A stretch of DNA of 7,379 nucleotides from Verrucomicrobiota bacterium. Its GTDB lineage: Bacteria > Verrucomicrobiota > Kiritimatiellia > Kiritimatiellales > Pontiellaceae. The notes under the pieces were generated by a model, which was not told the origin of the DNA, made no database searches, and saw only the letters and a list, made by a program, of their open reading frames with translations. A program made the position numbers and the translations under genes. The stretch covers positions 1 to 7,379 of the forward strand of contig DOEU01000077.1 in assembly GCA_003532555.1 (NCBI GenBank), written 5' to 3'. Shown here piece by piece: positions 1-5,998 of this stretch (the stretch's first letter is position 1; every line of letters begins with the position of its first letter).

Positions 1-75
1 TGTATCTGGAAGCGCATCTGTCGCCTCTTCGGTTGCCTTAACCTCTGGGTCGTTCTTTTTTTCGTCTTTACTCAT
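1..75 (-). CDS. N-terminal fragment of an unidentified protein, cut by the window edge
   Basis: Reading the minus strand from 75 gives 25 open codons that run off the window edge without a stop. The peptide begins MSKDEKKNDPEVKATEEA and is strongly charged, rich in Glu, Asp, Lys and Thr, with no hydrophobic signal. It therefore looks like a disordered N-terminal tail of a cytoplasmic protein. The start is chosen because GGAG lies 9 nt upstream; two further in-frame ATGs at 84 and 90 have no such site. A near-consensus promoter sits just behind it (104-131). Such acidic tails occur in GrpE and in many unrelated proteins, so no family is assigned. The same strand and order as the gltS-like gene behind it do not show that they are co-transcribed. 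Confidence 0.6.
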   Translation of the reverse strand, partial: MSKDEKKNDPEVKATEEATDALPDT

Positions 76-103
76 TGAAAGCATCTCCATTTGCAAGGAC
101 TGA

Positions 104-131
104 AAAATACGCAATCTATCGAAGGTGTCAA
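104..131 (-). promoter_or_regulatory. Sigma-70-type promoter for the partial minus-strand gene
   Basis: On the minus strand a perfect TTGACA (126-131) is followed after 16 nt by TATTTT (104-109, 4 of 6 consensus bases). Predicted transcription starts near 97, about 20 nt before the GGAG ribosome site and the ATG at 75. The consensus -35 and its position make this the best promoter by eye in the window, though the -10 is only fair. Confidence 0.5.
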
Positions 132-164
132 CTGGTCATTGCTGATCTTATCCATTCTGTCTCA

Positions 165-186
165 ATCAGATCTCAGTAGATCTGAT
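165..186. repeat. Perfect 9-bp inverted repeat with 4-nt loop
   Basis: ATCAGATCT (165-173) and AGATCTGAT (178-186) are exact reverse complements around the loop CAGT. The hairpin lies 92 nt past the gltS-like stop and about 34 nt upstream of the -35 of the next minus-strand gene. Neither side has a T-run, so it is not a classic intrinsic terminator. It could be a regulator operator, or a transcript-end hairpin for gltS. A weaker repeat, CCGC-GCTAA-GCGG, sits beside it at 192-204. The rest of the 76-277 spacer shows no coding or RNA-gene signal. Confidence 0.6.
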
Positions 187-277
187 CGCCTCCGCGCTAA
201 GCGGCTCTGCCTCTTCTTTTGTTATCTTCTAACGAGGGAGTTAAACAAGCGACTCCTTTTGTATGGGAAATTTCGTC

Positions 278-1603
278 TCACGCTCCATGCATTGTTCTTT
301 TTAGCTGCATGATAAATAGAAACAGGCTCCACAAAAACATCACGCCAAGCGCAATCCCCAAGACCGCCCATCCGCCCCATAGAGCCAAAAGTGGAATAGC
401 CAGGCCCGTCCATAAACCACCACCCATAAAAGGTTCATGCAATAACTGCTTCGATGCAAACGCACTAGCCGCTTCGGTCTTACAATCGGGATCAACGGTT
501 CTTAAAAGCAATAACCCCGTCGCCGTCACGCCCATCGATTGTCCCAACTCCGCAATAGCTCGCTCAAACCAAGCATCGTTAAATACCCGCGGTGCAATCA
601 CCCGCAAGCAGAAGAAATTCCAGAGCATTCCCCCCACCACCAATAGCACCAAAGGCACCCAACCCGCTGCCACGATATCCAACTGAATCGATGCAATCGC
701 GGACACCACTAAAAAATCGAGCGACGCATTCTGAACCTGCAACATCAGCCCTCGGCAAATTAATTTTGTTCGATCAAATGCATCACAAAATAACTGCACG
801 ACCACCCCGCCCAACATGCACAGCGGAAATAAAGGAAAGCTCGCCATCAACTCGCCCCAACGACCTGGCAAAGCCGATGCGATTTTCAAGAAGCTCTCTT
901 TAAAAATCCATCCCAATAAAATAGCAAGCCCTACAAAAGCTAGCTGTAAAGAGAGGGTCCCCACAATATCACTCGAGATGGTGAGCGTTCCTACCGCTCG
1001 TCGCTCTGCCAAAGGAATTGGTGCATGCGAAGCTACCAGCCCACGCCGAATCGCCCAGTTCACCAGTGCCATCCCCATGATAATCGCCCCTAAAATACCA
1101 ACCGTTGCCGCCGCTAAAGCCATATCTTTAATTTCAGGAAATCCCAACGAATCGAACACGGGCGCCATTCCGCCTGCGGTTCCATGTCCCCCTTCAAACC
1201 CGACCGGCATGATCCCCGCATACACATCAGGTACCCCAAACCACGGTCCCAACAAAAGAAGCACTATCAAACACCCCACCGCATACTGACCCCAAGCCAC
1301 CAACTGCCCATAGGCCAATTGCCGACTACAGCTCTTCCAAACCGTTTTAATTTTCGGCACCCGCACACCCATAAATAAAGCTGCAAAAACAATGTTAATC
1401 AATAAGCCGGGTAACGTGTTCCACCCCGCTGTTAAGGCAGGATTCACAGAGATGCCATTATATCGTAGCCATTGCCAAACAATCAATCCGATCAAGCCGC
1501 CAACCACGCTTGCCGGCAAAAAAAGACGCTGAATCCAATTCACCTTACGGCGCAAAACAACACCCACCATTAATAAGCCAGCTAAGATTCCAAATGAGAT
1601 CAT
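278..1603 (-). CDS. gltS: Sodium/glutamate symporter (GltS/ESS family)-like carrier
   Basis: A 441-residue, almost wholly hydrophobic inner-membrane protein, expected to import glutamate or a related dicarboxylate with Na+. Helices run from residue 2 to about 432. Family signs are the early LPASVVGGLIGL stretch (29-40) and the glycine-rich GFEGGHGTAGGMAPVF (135-150) in the first half. A matching small-residue segment, LGQSMGVTATGLLLL (354-368), lies in the second half, as expected for the two inverted-repeat re-entrant loops. E. coli GltS has about 401 residues; the extra length is mainly the C-terminal region after 370, which ends in two more membrane segments. The start at 1603 has GGAG 7 nt upstream. 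It is transcribed divergently from the IMPase gene, with a promoter at 1628-1656. Family membership is fairly sure; substrate is inferred. Confidence 0.88.
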   Translation of the reverse strand: MISFGILAGLLMVGVVLRRKVNWIQRLFLPASVVGGLIGLIVWQWLRYNGISVNPALTAGWNTLPGLLINIVFAALFMGVRVPKIKTVWKSCSRQLAYGQLVAWGQYAVGCLIVLLLLGPWFGVPDVYAGIMPVGFEGGHGTAGGMAPVFDSLGFPEIKDMALAAATVGILGAIIMGMALVNWAIRRGLVASHAPIPLAERRAVGTLTISSDIVGTLSLQLAFVGLAILLGWIFKESFLKIASALPGRWGELMASFPLFPLCMLGGVVVQLFCDAFDRTKLICRGLMLQVQNASLDFLVVSAIASIQLDIVAAGWVPLVLLVVGGMLWNFFCLRVIAPRVFNDAWFERAIAELGQSMGVTATGLLLLRTVDPDCKTEAASAFASKQLLHEPFMGGGLWTGLAIPLLALWGGWAVLGIALGVMFLWSLFLFIMQLKRTMHGA

Positions 1604-1627
1604 GTCACCTCTCCCTGCATGGAAAAG

Positions 1628-1656
1628 AATCTAGCCAAGATCGATGTGGGTGTCGA
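1628..1656 (-). promoter_or_regulatory. Promoter for the gltS-like gene
   Basis: On the minus strand TCGACA (1651-1656, 5 of 6 to TTGACA) is followed after exactly 17 nt by TAGATT (1628-1633, 4 of 6 to TATAAT). This places the start of transcription near 1621 and gives a leader of about 18 nt carrying GGAGAGG (1608-1614). It is read from sequence by eye only. Confidence 0.42.
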
Positions 1657-1692
1657 GCCGATCAACGACGCAGAACTCCATCCGCTGTCCGC

Positions 1693-1721
1693 TTGACGCT
1701 CTTCCCTTGCAACGGCTTAAT
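1693..1721 (+). promoter_or_regulatory. Promoter for the IMPase-methyltransferase-nth operon, probably giving a leaderless mRNA
   Basis: TTGACG (1693-1698, 5 of 6) is followed after 17 nt by CTTAAT (1716-1721, 4 of 6, but lacking the important A at its second position). The expected +1, seven bases past the -10, is 1728, the A of the IMPase ATG. There is no Shine-Dalgarno sequence in the bases before that ATG, which fits a leaderless message. The shifted reading TAATAG (1718-1723) gives a 19-nt spacer and is less good. Confidence 0.38.
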
Positions 1722-1727
1722 AGACCC

Positions 1728-2525
1728 ATGACAACTATCGACCCAAAGCAACTGCTCCTAACCGCGCAACATGCGGTGAGCTCAGCCGCCTTGCATGTCA
1801 ACGAAAACCTCCATCGACGCGAAGAGTCGCTCTCGACTGATGCCCATGATATCAAGCTCGCCCTCGATGTAGAGTGCCAAGCCCTCATCGAAACCTGCAT
1901 TCATGAATCGTTCCCTGAGCACGCCATCCTCGGAGAAGAAGGAGCCACTCCCAAACTCGATATGCCCTATGAATGGATTATCGATCCTATCGATGGAACC
2001 GTTAATTTTTCACATGGATTTCCCTATTGGTGTAGTTCCGTTGCCGTTCAGTATAATGGAAAAACGATTGCGGGCGCCGTTTATGCTCCGGAGACTAATG
2101 AACTTTTTTCTGCGACTATTAGCGAGCCTGCCTGCTGCAACGGAGTTGCAATTCAAGCAGCCCAACGCCCCCATCTTGCCGATGCCATGGTGCTCACCGG
2201 CATGAATAAGCAACGCATCTATACCGATCAGCCCGCCTTTTCCACCTTCTCTTCGCTTGCCAACCAAGCGCAGAAGATCCGTATTTCAGGTGCCGCGGCT
2301 CTTGATCTCTGCCACGTGGCGGCCGGAAAATGTGATGCCTTTCTAGAATACGGCCTCTACGTATGGGATTTTGCTGCTGCCGGTTTAATAGCTCAACAAG
2401 CCGGAGCAATTTTTACCTTACACCCCGACCTAGCGGTTCCCCATCGAGCCGCTGTTCTCTGCGCCAATCAAGATTTGCACACCGAATTAGAACTGCTCTG
2501 GAAAGAAGGCATACCTCATGCCTAA
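1728..2525 (+). CDS. Inositol monophosphatase family protein (SuhB/IMPase-like)
   Basis: A 265-residue Mg2+-dependent sugar-phosphate phosphatase fold, close to the family norm of about 265. Metal ligands expected for IMPase are all present: GEEG at 69-72, DPIDGT at 86-91 followed by NFSHGFPYWCSSVA, and the late VWDFAAAGL with D214. GAAALDLCHVAAGKCDAFLE (188-207) is the usual substrate-side segment. The early DxVTxxD element is altered to DIKLALD (41-47). The substrate could be inositol-1-phosphate, another sugar phosphate, or a nucleotide bisphosphate; sequence alone does not decide. The start at 1728 is preferred over an in-frame ATG at 1644 because the 28 added residues do not resemble the family and would span the promoter. 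It overlaps the methyltransferase start by 8 nt, so translation is probably coupled. Confidence 0.9.
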   Translation: MTTIDPKQLLLTAQHAVSSAALHVNENLHRREESLSTDAHDIKLALDVECQALIETCIHESFPEHAILGEEGATPKLDMPYEWIIDPIDGTVNFSHGFPYWCSSVAVQYNGKTIAGAVYAPETNELFSATISEPACCNGVAIQAAQRPHLADAMVLTGMNKQRIYTDQPAFSTFSSLANQAQKIRISGAAALDLCHVAAGKCDAFLEYGLYVWDFAAAGLIAQQAGAIFTLHPDLAVPHRAAVLCANQDLHTELELLWKEGIPHA

Positions 2526-3342
2526 GAGTCCGGCTATCTATGAGTTATATGAAGCCGCCGTGCAAAATGTGGAAACCGATCTCAACTTTGGTCGACGGGT
2601 ATACAAACGCCATAACAAAACGGAACCCAAACAAATCCGTGAAGATTTTTGCGGAACCGCCCTCTTGGCCGCCTGCTGGACTCAACAAAATCCCACACAC
2701 TCAGCTTGCGGTATTGACCTTCATCAACCCACCTTAGACTGGGCCAAGCAGCACCATCTCGTACCTCTCACGCCAGATGAGCAAGCCCGCATAGATCTGC
2801 GATGCGAAGACGTGCTAACTACACAACCGCCTAAAGTCGATCTTACCTTTGCTCTCAACTTTTCCTTCTGTGTTTTTAAGCATCGCAAACAGTTACTCAC
2901 CTACTTTAAGAATGTCCGCTCCGGGCTTAAAAAAAATGGACTATTCATTCTCGATATCTATGGAGGAACCGAATCCACTATCGTCAAAAATAATAAAGTA
3001 CGAGATATTCCTGGATTCACAACCCAGCAGGGTGTCGATGTTCCTTGTTTTGAATATATCTGGGATCAAGCTGTCTACAACCCAATCAATCATCACACCA
3101 CCTGCCATATCCATTTCAATGTGCCCGGCATAAAAAGATATAACCGTGCTTTTACATATCACTGGCGACTCTGGACGCTGCCCGAAATTCGTGAAATCAT
3201 GCAGGAAGCTGGATTTTCAAAAAGCGAAGTCTATCTACACGACTTTGATGAAAACGGCGAATCGGATGAAACCTTTCGCCTTCGCTCAACCTATGAAAAC
3301 GTAGAAGGCTGGCTTGCCTATATCGTTGGCATTAACTCTTAA
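2518..3342 (+). CDS. Class I SAM-dependent methyltransferase, substrate unknown
   Basis: A 274-residue cytoplasmic protein with a Rossmann-type methyltransferase layout. Motif I is read as REDFCGTALLAACW (41-54), the acidic ribose-binding residue as D67 in GIDLHQ, and the motif IV region as DLTFALNFSFC (108-118). GLFILDIYGG (141-150) follows as the next core strand. Residues 205-275 resemble the C-terminal part of small-molecule methyltransferases, with WRLWTLPEIREIMQEAGF (216-233) as the typical closing helix. It starts inside the end of the IMPase gene with an AAGG-type site about 8 nt upstream, and stops 10 nt before nth, so it is the middle gene of a three-gene operon. I do not recognise a characterised substrate. 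Methyltransferase assignment is confident; role is open. Confidence 0.87.
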   Translation: MPKSPAIYELYEAAVQNVETDLNFGRRVYKRHNKTEPKQIREDFCGTALLAACWTQQNPTHSACGIDLHQPTLDWAKQHHLVPLTPDEQARIDLRCEDVLTTQPPKVDLTFALNFSFCVFKHRKQLLTYFKNVRSGLKKNGLFILDIYGGTESTIVKNNKVRDIPGFTTQQGVDVPCFEYIWDQAVYNPINHHTTCHIHFNVPGIKRYNRAFTYHWRLWTLPEIREIMQEAGFSKSEVYLHDFDENGESDETFRLRSTYENVEGWLAYIVGINS

Positions 3343-3352
3343 AGGATCCCTT

Positions 3353-4006
3353 ATGACCAAAATCGAACGCGCACGAACCGCTAAAACCATTCTCGATCGT
3401 CTCTATCCCACCGTGCCTATTCCCCTTGATCATACCGACCCCTTTACCCTACTTATTGCAGTTCTTCTCTCCGCACAATGCACCGATAAACGCGTTAATT
3501 TAGTGACCCCTGCGCTCTTTAAAATAGGCCCCACTCCACAAAAAATGGCGCACCTATCCGTCGCTGAAATTCTCGGATGCATTAAAACCTGTGGTCTCGC
3601 TAACAGCAAAGCCAAGAATGTGAAGCGCCTCGCAGAACTTTTACTAGAGCGACACGATGGTATTGTACCTGCAAATTTTGAAGCCCTAGAAGCACTTCCT
3701 GGAGTCGGCCATAAAACCGCCGGAGTTGTAATGAGCCACGCATTCCATATCCCCGCCTTTCCCGTCGACACCCATATTCATCGTCTCGCCCAACGCTGGA
3801 AATTAACCTCTGGAAAAAATGTAGTTCAAACCGAAATCGATCTTAAAAAACTGTATCGTCGCGACGACTGGGGAAATCTGCACCTTCAAATCATCACCTA
3901 TGGAAGAGAACACTGCACCGCCCGCCGCTGCCACGGACTTACATGCGAGATCTGCCGCACTTGTTTCCCTAATCGGATTAAACCGATTCATGCAAAAAAA
4001 TCATAA
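3353..4006 (+). CDS. nth: Endonuclease III, DNA glycosylase/AP lyase
   Basis: A base-excision repair enzyme that removes oxidised pyrimidines and cuts the backbone at the abasic site. It has 217 residues against 211 in E. coli Nth. LLSAQCTDKRVN (38-49) is the family's N-terminal signature. The helix-hairpin-helix LPGVGHKTAGVV (115-126) carries the catalytic lysine K121, and FPVDTHIHRLAQRW (136-149) the catalytic D139. The C-terminal iron-sulphur region has cysteines at 188, 193, 198, 201 and 204, unlike the C-x6-C-x2-C-x5-C of E. coli; see findings. The start at 3353 is chosen for AAAGGA 6 nt upstream and its family-like MTKIERAR; an in-frame ATG at 3314 lies inside the methyltransferase gene. 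It is the last gene of the operon; no clear terminator follows. Confidence 0.95.
   Translation: MTKIERARTAKTILDRLYPTVPIPLDHTDPFTLLIAVLLSAQCTDKRVNLVTPALFKIGPTPQKMAHLSVAEILGCIKTCGLANSKAKNVKRLAELLLERHDGIVPANFEALEALPGVGHKTAGVVMSHAFHIPAFPVDTHIHRLAQRWKLTSGKNVVQTEIDLKKLYRRDDWGNLHLQIITYGREHCTARRCHGLTCEICRTCFPNRIKPIHAKKS
3971..3988. repeat. Short inverted repeat inside the end of nth
   Basis: AATCGG (3971-3976) and CCGATT (3983-3988) are exact complements around a 6-nt AT loop, within the last codons of nth. A run of A, not T, follows on the plus strand, so it is not a standard terminator for nth. It may be chance; the 41-nt spacer to zupT holds no better candidate. Confidence 0.25.
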
Positions 4007-4012
4007 GCGCTT

Positions 4013-4041
4013 TTGCCTTCTCTCTCGATTAACACTATCTT
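4013..4041 (+). promoter_or_regulatory. Promoter for zupT, probably giving a leaderless mRNA
   Basis: TTGCCT (4013-4018, 4 of 6) is followed after 17 nt by TATCTT (4036-4041, 4 of 6). The expected +1 is 4048, the A of the zupT ATG. The six bases between the -10 and the ATG (GCCGGC) contain no ribosome site, and no purine-rich stretch precedes the start. The geometry is identical to the IMPase promoter. Confidence 0.4.
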
Positions 4042-4047
4042 GCCGGC

Positions 4048-4941
4048 ATGGAAAATATCTGGATTGCTTTAGGACTTACGATTTTTGCTGGACTCGCAAC
4101 GGGGATCGGCAGCGCCCTTGCATTCTTGGCCAAACGAACTGACTTTCGCTTTTTATCGATCGCCACCGGCTTTTCAGCTGGCGTTATGCTCTATGTCTCC
4201 TTTGTGGAGATCTTCATTAAAGGCGCTGACTCTCTTATTGACCATTACGGCGATCCATTAGGCCACTGGATTAACGTCGCCTCCTTCTTTGGAGGTCTTG
4301 GACTGATAGGCATCATCGATGCCCTTATTCCACATGCCGAAAACCCACATGAAATTCATACTGAGTTTGAAACCACCCCGCTCTCCGATCCCTCCGCCCC
4401 ACTACCTACCGCCGAAGAGTTACAAATGAAAACGATTGCCACCACTGGAAACGCTGACATGCCCAACAGTAGACTACTGAGGATGGGTCTCTTCACTGCC
4501 CTTGCTATTGCCATTCATAATTTTCCAGAAGGACTCGCAACCTTTCTTGCCGCCCTTGAAGATCCTTCCCTTGGTGTAGCTATCGCCATCGCCATAGCCC
4601 TGCATAACATTCCAGAAGGAATCAGTGTCTCTGTGCCTATTTTTTATGCCACCGGCAATCGAAAGAAAGCCTTTTTCTGGTCCTTCATGAGCGGGTTAGC
4701 TGAGCCCATTGGCGCCATTATCGCCTACACCGCACTCAGACACTTTGTCGGCGGCGAGAACGGAGTTATCCCCTCCAATATTATGGGCATCCTTTTCGGC
4801 GGTGTCGCCGGCATAATGGTTTATATCAGCCTCGATGAACTTCTGCCCACCAGCCGCGCCTATGGCAAAGGGCACGACAGCATGATCGGGCTCGTTGCAG
4901 GCATGGCCATCATGGCGTTGAGTTTACTTCTCATGCGGTGA
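4048..4941 (+). CDS. zupT: ZIP-family metal transporter, ZupT-like
   Basis: A 297-residue inner-membrane carrier of the ZIP family, expected to bring Zn2+ and perhaps Fe2+ or Mn2+ into the cytoplasm. Eight membrane segments fit the hydrophobic profile. The family's metal-binding helices are clear: [16 protein letters not shown] (155-170, TM4) and [16 protein letters not shown] (184-199, TM5). H157, N158, E161 and H186, N187, E190 are the likely ligands, with a further AEP at 218-220. Between TM3 and TM4 lies a long polar loop (about 95-143) with three early histidines (H96, H101, H104) and many acidic residues, typical of the variable ZIP loop; it accounts for most of the length above E. coli ZupT (257). 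It has no Shine-Dalgarno site; see the promoter. hemB starts 73 nt downstream. Confidence 0.93.
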   Translation: MENIWIALGLTIFAGLATGIGSALAFLAKRTDFRFLSIATGFSAGVMLYVSFVEIFIKGADSLIDHYGDPLGHWINVASFFGGLGLIGIIDALIPHAENPHEIHTEFETTPLSDPSAPLPTAEELQMKTIATTGNADMPNSRLLRMGLFTALAIAIHNFPEGLATFLAALEDPSLGVAIAIAIALHNIPEGISVSVPIFYATGNRKKAFFWSFMSGLAEPIGAIIAYTALRHFVGGENGVIPSNIMGILFGGVAGIMVYISLDELLPTSRAYGKGHDSMIGLVAGMAIMALSLLLMR

Positions 4942-4998
4942 TCGACAGGTTCTTTGCTTTTATCCGAAACCTTAAATGAGTACTATTTCACATATTAA

Positions 4999-5010
4999 AG
5001 GAAAGGGAAG
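4999..5010 (+). promoter_or_regulatory. Ribosome binding site that fixes the hemB start
   Basis: The purine run AGGAAAGGGAAG places GGGA 6 nt before the ATG at 5015. The in-frame ATG at 4976 has only CCTTAA before it and would add 13 residues not seen in the family, so 5015 is preferred. I see no convincing promoter between 4942 and 5014, so hemB may be read from zupT. Confidence 0.65.
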
Positions 5011-5014
5011 AATC

Positions 5015-5995
5015 ATGTTTCCAGAAGTACGATTACGTCGACTCCGCCAAAGCAACGGTATTCGCCGCATGCTAAGCACACCCCTACCCGGACCCGAAAA
5101 ACTCATTTGGCCCACATTTGTGATCCCCGGAGAAAATAGACGAGAGCCGATTGAATCAATGCCCGGTCAAGCCCGACTTAGTACTGATAAACTACTCATC
5201 GAACTGGCCCCACTTGTTCAAAACGGTCTCGGTGGTGTTCTCCTATTTGGATTAGCCGACACCGGCGAAAAAGATTCTCATGGTAGCGCCGCCTATGCGA
5301 CCCATGGAACCGTTCAAGAAGCCATTAGAGCTGTCAAAGAAGCTTTTCCTCAACTCGTTGTAATTGCCGACGTATGCGTATGCGCCTACACCAATCATGG
5401 CCACTGTGGCCCGTTGAATTCGACCGGCGGGGTGGATAATGATGCATCTCTCTCTATTCTCGAAAAAGTAGCCTGTTCCATGGCAGCTGCCGGGGCAGAT
5501 ATCGTCGCGCCATCAGCTATGATGGATGGACAAGTAATAGCGATTCGCAAAGCACTTGATGCTGCGGATTATACTCAGACCCTCATTATGTCTATATCCA
5601 CCAAATTTGCATCTTCTCTTTACAGTCCTTTTCGAGACGCTGAAAAATCAAGCCCTGGAGAAGGAGACCGTAATGGCTATCAAGCTGCTCCCGGTGATCT
5701 CCGGACCGCCCTTAGAGAATCTAAATTTGATGAAGATGAAGGCGCTGACATTTTAATGCTAAAACCTGCCTTATTCTACCTAGATATTCTTAGTCACCTG
5801 CGTGCCAATACCGATCTACCCCTTGCCGTGTATAATGTTAGCGGAGAATACGCCATGCTCCACGCCACTGCTGATCGCGGGTGGGGAGATTTAAAAGCTA
5901 TGGTACGTGAATCCATGATTTCCCTTTCACGATCCGGTGCAGACTTAATTATCACTTATTGGGCAAACCAATACGAACAGCTTCTTCAGGACTAA
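5015..5995 (+). CDS. hemB: Delta-aminolevulinic acid dehydratase (porphobilinogen synthase), zinc type
   Basis: Condenses two 5-aminolevulinate molecules into porphobilinogen, the second committed step of tetrapyrrole synthesis in the cytoplasm. It has 326 residues, matching the family (about 324). The N-terminus FPEVRLRRLRQSNGIRRM is the usual arm. DVCVCAYTNHGHCG (119-132) supplies C121, C123 and C131, the three-cysteine zinc site, rather than the aspartate-rich Mg2+-only version. Schiff-base lysines are K197 in STKFASSLYSPFRDA and K250 in LMLKPA. YNVSGEYAML (273-282) is the conserved late motif. The start at 5015 is explained by the strong ribosome site. Its stop is 3 nt before the hemL ATG, so the two are almost certainly one transcript. 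All catalytic residues expected of the family are visible. Confidence 0.97.
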   Translation: MFPEVRLRRLRQSNGIRRMLSTPLPGPEKLIWPTFVIPGENRREPIESMPGQARLSTDKLLIELAPLVQNGLGGVLLFGLADTGEKDSHGSAAYATHGTVQEAIRAVKEAFPQLVVIADVCVCAYTNHGHCGPLNSTGGVDNDASLSILEKVACSMAAAGADIVAPSAMMDGQVIAIRKALDAADYTQTLIMSISTKFASSLYSPFRDAEKSSPGEGDRNGYQAAPGDLRTALRESKFDEDEGADILMLKPALFYLDILSHLRANTDLPLAVYNVSGEYAMLHATADRGWGDLKAMVRESMISLSRSGADLIITYWANQYEQLLQD

Positions 5996-5998
5996 AAC

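Noticed and set aside
219..1378. Several plus-strand open frames (such as 219-686 and 816-1289) opposite the gltS-like gene
   Set aside because: Their peptides are proline-, serine- and threonine-rich with no family resemblance, as expected from the complement of a hydrophobic membrane-protein gene. None has a good ribosome site, and the minus-strand frame is a clear transporter.
1619..1696. A 25-codon open frame (MEKNLAKIDVGVEPINDAE...) in the divergent promoter region
   Set aside because: It looks protein-like, but has a pyrimidine-rich upstream region with no ribosome site, and it covers the -10/-35 of gltS and the first bases of the IMPase -35. It is most likely chance.
1644..1727. An in-frame N-terminal extension of the IMPase from the ATG at 1644
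   Set aside because: The 28 residues have no IMPase character and would span the apparent promoter; family length fits the start at 1728.
3992..4016. GCAAAA and TTTTGC flanking a 13-nt loop as a terminator after nth
   Set aside because: The stem is short and mostly A-T, the loop is long and no T-run follows the right arm; it also overlaps the zupT -35.
4976..5014. An upstream in-frame start for hemB
   Set aside because: No ribosome site precedes it, while a strong one serves 5015 and gives the family-typical N-terminus.
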